This document shows, piece after piece, positions 59,003 through 64,000 of a stretch of 64,000 nucleotides of DNA. The notes beneath the pieces were generated by a model. The model saw nothing but the letters and a program-made list of their open reading frames with translations, had not been told where the DNA came from and did not search any database. Position numbers and translations under genes: made by a program. Source of the stretch: Apostichopus japonicus. Taxonomy: Eukaryota > Echinodermata > Holothuroidea > Aspidochirotida > Stichopodidae. Every line of letters begins with the position of its first letter. Positions within the stretch are counted from its first letter, which is position 1. The stretch lies in assembly GCF_037975245.1 (NCBI RefSeq), contig NC_092576.1:2475501-2539500 (forward strand), written 5' to 3'.

Positions 59003-59113
59003 GGCGCCGTGGTTAGTTATGTTCCGGAGGTTATCAGCGACTATGTACAGCTTTCCATGCATGAGGGGCTTCGGAAGTACGCTCTGAAAAAGAAGCAGCA
59101 AAAGTCGCAATGA
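59003..59113 (+). CDS. HSD17B12: HSD17B12-type terminal exon, version 2
   Basis: Strong acceptor (ttttttctcccctcag), phase 0, stop TGA at 59111-59113. Encodes GAVVSYVPEVISDYVQLSMH then EGLRKYALKKKQQKSQ. It aligns with version 1 over its whole length (G.V...PE...D.V ... R(K) ... K-rich end), and with the family C-terminus, so it is a duplicated last exon. It is GC-richer than its surroundings. Both versions can follow the exon ending at 52720 in phase, giving alternative C-termini; which is used where is unknown. Confidence 0.9.
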   Translation, partial: GAVVSYVPEVISDYVQLSMHEGLRKYALKKKQQKSQ

Positions 59114-59321
59114 TTTGCCAACAAGCCGTTTAATCATGCTTGACTTAAATGATCAGAAGAAAGCAATGTAATTCCTGTGAAGAGATTAATGTATACGTCT
59201 ATGTTGTTTCCAACCATGGTATAAGACGGAATTATGCACACTTTAACTGAATATGAAATTCATTGCACACGTTTTCATTGTCTTAGGAGATATGAACAGT
59301 TTAGATCATTTTGGATTTTTG
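59114..59321 (+). other. Start of 3' UTR of version 2
   Basis: Follows the stop codon. No canonical AATAAA was located close by, so the 3' end is undefined. Confidence 0.4.
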
Positions 59322-59413
59322 GCCAGGGATAGAACCCACGACCTCCCAGATGCTAACTTTCATTGCTTCTAATGTCAGCACTTTTAACCACTCGACCTTA
59401 GCACTAGCTATAT
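59322..59413 (-). repeat. tRNA-derived SINE, same family as 27481-27575
   Basis: On the minus strand an A-box-like AAGGTCGAGTGGTTAA is followed by GAAGCAATGA and a B box GGGTTCTATCCC. The order and the middle sequence match the copy at 27481-27575. Confidence 0.72.
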
Positions 59414-60951
59414 AAATATAATCTACCCGTTAATTGCTGTTTTATTCTTTTTAGGATTATCTTTATATTTGATCAAGTATCTTTTCATACATTTGTAGGT
59501 CACATTTTGTTAAATCTGTTATGACTGTTTTTTTTTTACAGTGTTTTGTTAAACTATTCAGTTTATAAATTTCAAATTCGTAATGAAGAAGGGATAAGTG
59601 GAAAAATACAGAGCAGAATGAAGAATAATTCATCATTCTTTATCTGTAAGGTGTGTATTGTAATGTTTGTATCTTTATGATAACATCAGATGGATCATTT
59701 GATGTGGATCTTCTTGGACGTGTGCATGAATATGATGAATGATTTCAAATTGCAATATGAGATCAGGAATATTTCAATCTGAACTAACGACTTGTTTTGT
59801 CCTTTTCTTTGGTTGTTTGCTTTTTGACAAGGTTGTACAAGTTGCAATAGCACCTGGATTATTCGGACCACTTGAACTTAGATATCCGTATTAGAAATCT
59901 AACCATACTTGTGTTTCTTCATGCAAAGAAGGCTACTATCCGGCTTAGATGACTCGAGGGCAGCTCACCCCTTATAAAATGTTTCATTCGCACAAAAATT
60001 CGGCCCTCCACTTTAATCAGTCGTGGGGACTTTGCATTCCCCTCCCTCACCTTTTTTGAAATCATGTGCACGCAACTGTTAATACTCGGACTACCACCTG
60101 GAATGGAACTATTTTTAGGAGCGTAGGAGGAAGTATCATCTTTCTCGTCACGTTGTATAACAATAAGAAACTAATGCTGTATTTTGCATGATAACAAATT
60201 TGCAAACTGGTGGTCTACCGACTCTGACCGTTTTGCAATGTGTGCAATTTCATCGTCATTTTGATCTGGTGTCTACACTCTCGTAGATTCAGGATCTTGG
60301 GCATATCTGTTGGTGTTGTTTGACAATGGTGACGTTATATTTCGTTCCCAGTACTCAGGTCCTTTTGTTCATTGACTTTCGCATATTGATTAATTTTGTG
60401 TCGATATGGTTGATATTATTCAGTTGTCAGCGTCGTTGTTTATCTATATTAACCTTGCCTGCAGAGGGCAATGTCTCAACCCATCCCTTTTCCCCCAAAA
60501 GAAGTATTGACAACACTCCGCAATCTTCTGATCTTTCTCATGTAGCCAGTATACATTTGCAGTAGATGTACCTATTTAGAGTGTAGCATATAATTTAAGA
60601 ACTGGCATGTGCTTGTATAACGCATCCTCTAGATAAATTAAATCAAGGTAAGCTGAGTTCAATTTCTGCTACGAATCGCATGTCTTTACAAGGATACAAC
60701 ACACAAGCGCATCAAAATGAATACAATGTACATTATTATCCTGTAATCCTTAAGGTAAATTACAAGATGGAGTACACAAAACAAGATAAAGACAATGCTA
60801 AGTCATTAAAATATAACACGAATGTTCTACTCAGTCTACTGATGCAGGAGGCGCGCCCATCTCACCCGTGCAGAACGGTCCCTCAGCCTATGAGTTTAAG
60901 AGTGGATGGTGTATTAAATAATCCCTCAGTTCCCTAAGGTCACAGGACCAT

Positions 60952-60982
<31 letters not shown>

Positions 60983-61800
60983 TCCGGCGTCTAGCAAGCT
61001 CTCCTAAGGGCGTCGTCTAATGAAAAAATCGACCGGTGTCTCAGTAAGACGTCAACTAAACCAAGATCAGCTAAGTAATGTTTGATAACAAAGCTAAACT
61101 GTGACAGAAACGGGGTGGAATATACACCGTCACACCCCTGGATCCACGCCTGCCCCTCAAACACCCTTCTAGAGAGCAAACCAAATCCAGGATTTTTCTC
61201 AGCAAACTGTCAACTGTATAGTGAGCTAGTTATGAAATGTTTCATAGTTCAGGTTAAATAAGGAAAAATAAAGTTCGCTCGGCCAAGGAAAAACCCTCTC
61301 CATTACACCCGTTTCAGTTTGTCAACATCATTGATCTGATGTAACGAACATCTATGAAACTATACGTCACAATATCTTCACATTGTGGCAATATTCTTCG
61401 TGGTTCTGATAAACCGTATGATCGAGAAGCTATTGCAGTTATTTGCAAATGTAATTGAATACTTTCTTTACAAAATTTGTTGAACATGGTTTCATTGTAA
61501 TTACCTGCCATAGCAACCAGATTGTCACAGAGTATATAATAACAGAAATTATGGTATAGAAAACATCTGGAATATTTCGAACATAGTCTACTCGAAAAAG
61601 TGACATTACTTCCCCAAATACTTTTATTTCATAATAGAAAAAAACATAGAAACGATAAATATCAAGTACGCAGTACGTTCGATTCGTTTAATCATTTTAA
61701 TGTATTCGAAAGCACATTTTTAGATCATAAACAAGATACAGTACTTAATTTGGTACACTGATAACATAAGTTAACCTTTTTAAGTTACTATGTATACTAC
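59414..61800. other. No gene recognised
   Basis: Intergenic or 3' UTR sequence. A (GT)n-G run lies near 60955-60982. Short open frames have no protein-like features. Confidence 0.45.
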
Positions 61801-61996
61801 GACCCGTTACGAGGCCGGGGTACATGTGCACTCTCCGCGGCTCCCCCACCCCCTGTTACGAGCTCTCCCCAGCTCTCTCCCCTCTATTAGAACTATGTGT
61901 GAAACTACTTCACAAGTTACCGGACATGGGTATTTGTGCTCCTTTCCTTAAGTTGTTGGTGACCCTTTAACCCAAAATGCCTGGCAACGGGTCTAA
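61801..61996. mobile_element. 196-bp Mutator-like MITE with 9-bp duplication
   Basis: Flanked on both sides by GTATACTAC (61792-61800, 61997-62005). The left end GACCCGTTACGAGGC pairs with the complement of the right end, GACCCGTTGCCAGGC, after three extra bases. A 9-bp duplication is typical of Mutator-type elements (general knowledge). The interior is C-rich and non-coding. Confidence 0.65.
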
Positions 61997-62042
61997 GTAT
62001 ACTACATTTTCATGAAAGCTGCATTTTACGAAATATTCTTAC

Positions 62043-62158
62043 TTCCACCATTCTGACCAGTTCGCCTTGTTCGATGTATGAAATAAAACGGCTTTATATT
62101 GCCTTGTATTGGCTCCATTGCCACCCCAAATTTTGGATCATTACGGAAGTGGCAAATG
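62043..62158 (-). CDS. Possible exon, unknown product
   Basis: A 116-nt segment between an acceptor-like ctacacttaccag and a donor-like gtaagaata on the minus strand, with an open frame reading ICHFRNDPKFGVAMEPIQGN then IKPFYFIHRTRRTGQNGG. The composition is protein-like but no family is recognised. The plus strand over the same bases also has an open frame between plausible splice signals (ending at gtaagtg at 62162), so strand and reality are both uncertain. Confidence 0.3.
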
Positions 62159-64000
62159 CTGGTAAGTGTAGTTTCGAAATAAAACTGAAAGAACATTTTC
62201 CAGTAATTTAACTTGAAATGATCTTCAGACACTCGGGATTATAGCTTGAATGGTATCATACGTTACAACCAGTTTTGTATAAATGAAAGTATAAACGCAA
62301 AATGCAGCTTTTACATGAAGGATATCATGTCCACTACAACTTTCAAAATATTTATTACTTTACTATAAGAAAGTTTGCTTAATTCGATATTTAGCTCTAG
62401 TAATGAATGAATAATTGTTATGTTAGCAAGCATATTGTTAAGTTCACTGCGACATGCGATACAATTGAATCCTTGTAATAGTTTGTAATAATAATAACAT
62501 ATTACAAAGCGATGATATTGAAAAGCTCTTGCAGAATGTTTTGCAGTTATTTAATTGTTGATTATATTGTTACTTCTTTTAACGAGAAAAAATATCAAGC
62601 ACTCTGGAACTTTTGAAAACGACTGAGTTTGTCCTTGAAATATTTGTTAATAATAATTTATTGTCAGTAATGACGAAGTCCCTATTTTGAAATAAAGGCT
62701 TTTGTGAAATAATTTTGGTATTGTTATTATAATTTACGGTTAATGTAATTTTTTGATGAGATAAAAAACAATCTTAATACAAATAATACAATTTCCACTA
62801 TACTATGCATGGTAAATTACATTGCGTGATATTCCTCGTCAAATTTGCAGCTAATCGACTGATATTGCTCGCCCCTGAAAAATTTACTCAATGAAAACGC
62901 TCTTACATCCTGTATCAATAATATACGTTTATTAAAAAGAATATTAACTGCGCTGAAAATCTCGAAATATTCATAACATTAGAGTAACACACCTTTTTGT
63001 ATTATCATTACTGGAGATGTGTTTTATTGAAAAGCTATAAAGAGCAGTTCAACATTGTTAGCTACTTGTTATTAATGATAAGACCTTGCCATTAACACCA
63101 ATAAAATACAGTGTACTGTGATGTTCATCTTTTCACTCTTTTGACACATTTTCTATATATTAGGTCGGAATGCTAAGAGGCGAGAACTATACTGTTTTTT
63201 CAAAAGTAGATCTAACCTCCCTTAAACGTTCCAGATACTCCAAAGTATTGAAGAGTGCTTAATTAAATCATAACACAACATATTCAAAAGTAAGCTTTAT
63301 TGTAATGAATACTGGGATAATACCATTTGTAGCGATACTTTATAATTACCTTTTTTGGCAAAGGAATGTATACTGCAATATAGGAGCGCAATTTGTTTAT
63401 TCTGTAAATATAATACATTTACATTAAAACAAATGATAAAAGGAGCAATTGTTACAGACAAAAATAACTAAATGTTTCAAAAGCAGTCCGATCCTCCCAT
63501 TTAGCATTCTAAATCTTCAAAATATTGAGATGGGCTAAGTTTTTCAAGGAAAATGTTTAAAAAAAAAGAAGCTATATACAGCAGCATTTCTTAAGCCATT
63601 GTTAATAATAATAAAATGCGTGTTTTGAAAAAAAAATAGCATCAGCACCGATATTTCCACATATGTCATTCTTCTAAAAGGTCATCACTACTTACGTGGA
63701 ATTACATGTTCATATTAATTAACGTTTCACCTCTGCCATTAGAAATAATTACCAAATATTACGTAGCATATAAGTTACATAATATAATGGCCAAATGGAA
63801 GCTAGGTACAAAACACAACTTCTTTAGATATTGTAATAATTTATAGTATGCTGTTATAAACATTGTCAAGTCTTCTGACATTTTGAAGATGATTAATTTT
63901 CTTTAAAGGACTAAAGTTACTAAAAGTTACAAAAGTAAGCGAACAGTCTTTCTCTATATCTCTTACTCTGTAAGTTTCGAACCTGTTCCAAAATATCAAA
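62159..64000. other. AT-rich right edge, no gene seen
   Basis: Very AT-rich sequence with poly-A and poly-T runs. Two related segments near 63170-63260 and 63470-63550 (AGTAGATC or AGCAGTCCGATC, then CTCCC and TTCAAAATATTG-like words) hint at an old repeat. Confidence 0.45.

Overview
The window is animal nuclear DNA: AT-rich, with short exons separated by long introns, canonical gt...ag splice sites, many microsatellites and minisatellites, and dense small transposable elements. The gene content (an NLR-type NACHT protein with its own exon-encoded repeats, a C2H2 zinc-finger protein, and an HSD17B12-type very-long-chain 3-oxoacyl-CoA reductase), together with Penelope-like and tRNA-SINE fragments, suits a marine invertebrate deuterostome. 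An echinoderm, perhaps a sea cucumber, is my best guess, but this is inference from style and remembered families, not from a search.

Left third (about 1-27 kb), minus strand: one large NLR-like gene. Its first exon (27062-26792) encodes a start of the type MGN plus a Lys cluster. A 1.56-kb exon (25734-24179) carries the NACHT NTPase with Walker A, Walker B and winged-helix motifs. A 10.9-kb intron follows, packed with repeats, and then small exons of four recurring types, here called B, C, D and A, with matching splice phases (0-2, 2-1, 1-0, 0-0). One B-C-D-A set makes a 152-residue unit. A second A-B pair follows, and a further D-type exon lies at 1973-1876, so the gene probably runs off the left edge.

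Middle (27-36 kb): no gene found. It holds a tRNA-type SINE, two short inverted-repeat elements with target duplications, and a U2-snRNA-headed retroposon between 19-bp direct repeats.

36-42.5 kb, minus strand: a zinc-finger gene with three small phase-1 exons and a long exon with 13 C2H2 fingers plus an acidic tandem-repeat tail. Finger 4 has a one-base deletion. A broken Penelope-like element lies in an intron.

44.5-59.1 kb, plus strand: a 2.2-kb inverted-repeat element carrying eight copies of GTGACGTACGGGAC lies just upstream of the HSD17B12-type gene. Nine exons in series reach a terminal exon at 53826, and a second, homologous terminal exon lies at 59003, suggesting alternative C-termini. 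The first coding exon was not found. Two oddities sit in the first two visible exons: Gly-to-Arg in the cofactor motif and a one-base insertion.

59-64 kb: no secure gene; a SINE copy, a short element with a 9-bp duplication, and one doubtful exon. The genes are not an operon and I see no functional link between them. The two single-base indels in otherwise intact genes, both in short homopolymers, may be assembly errors.
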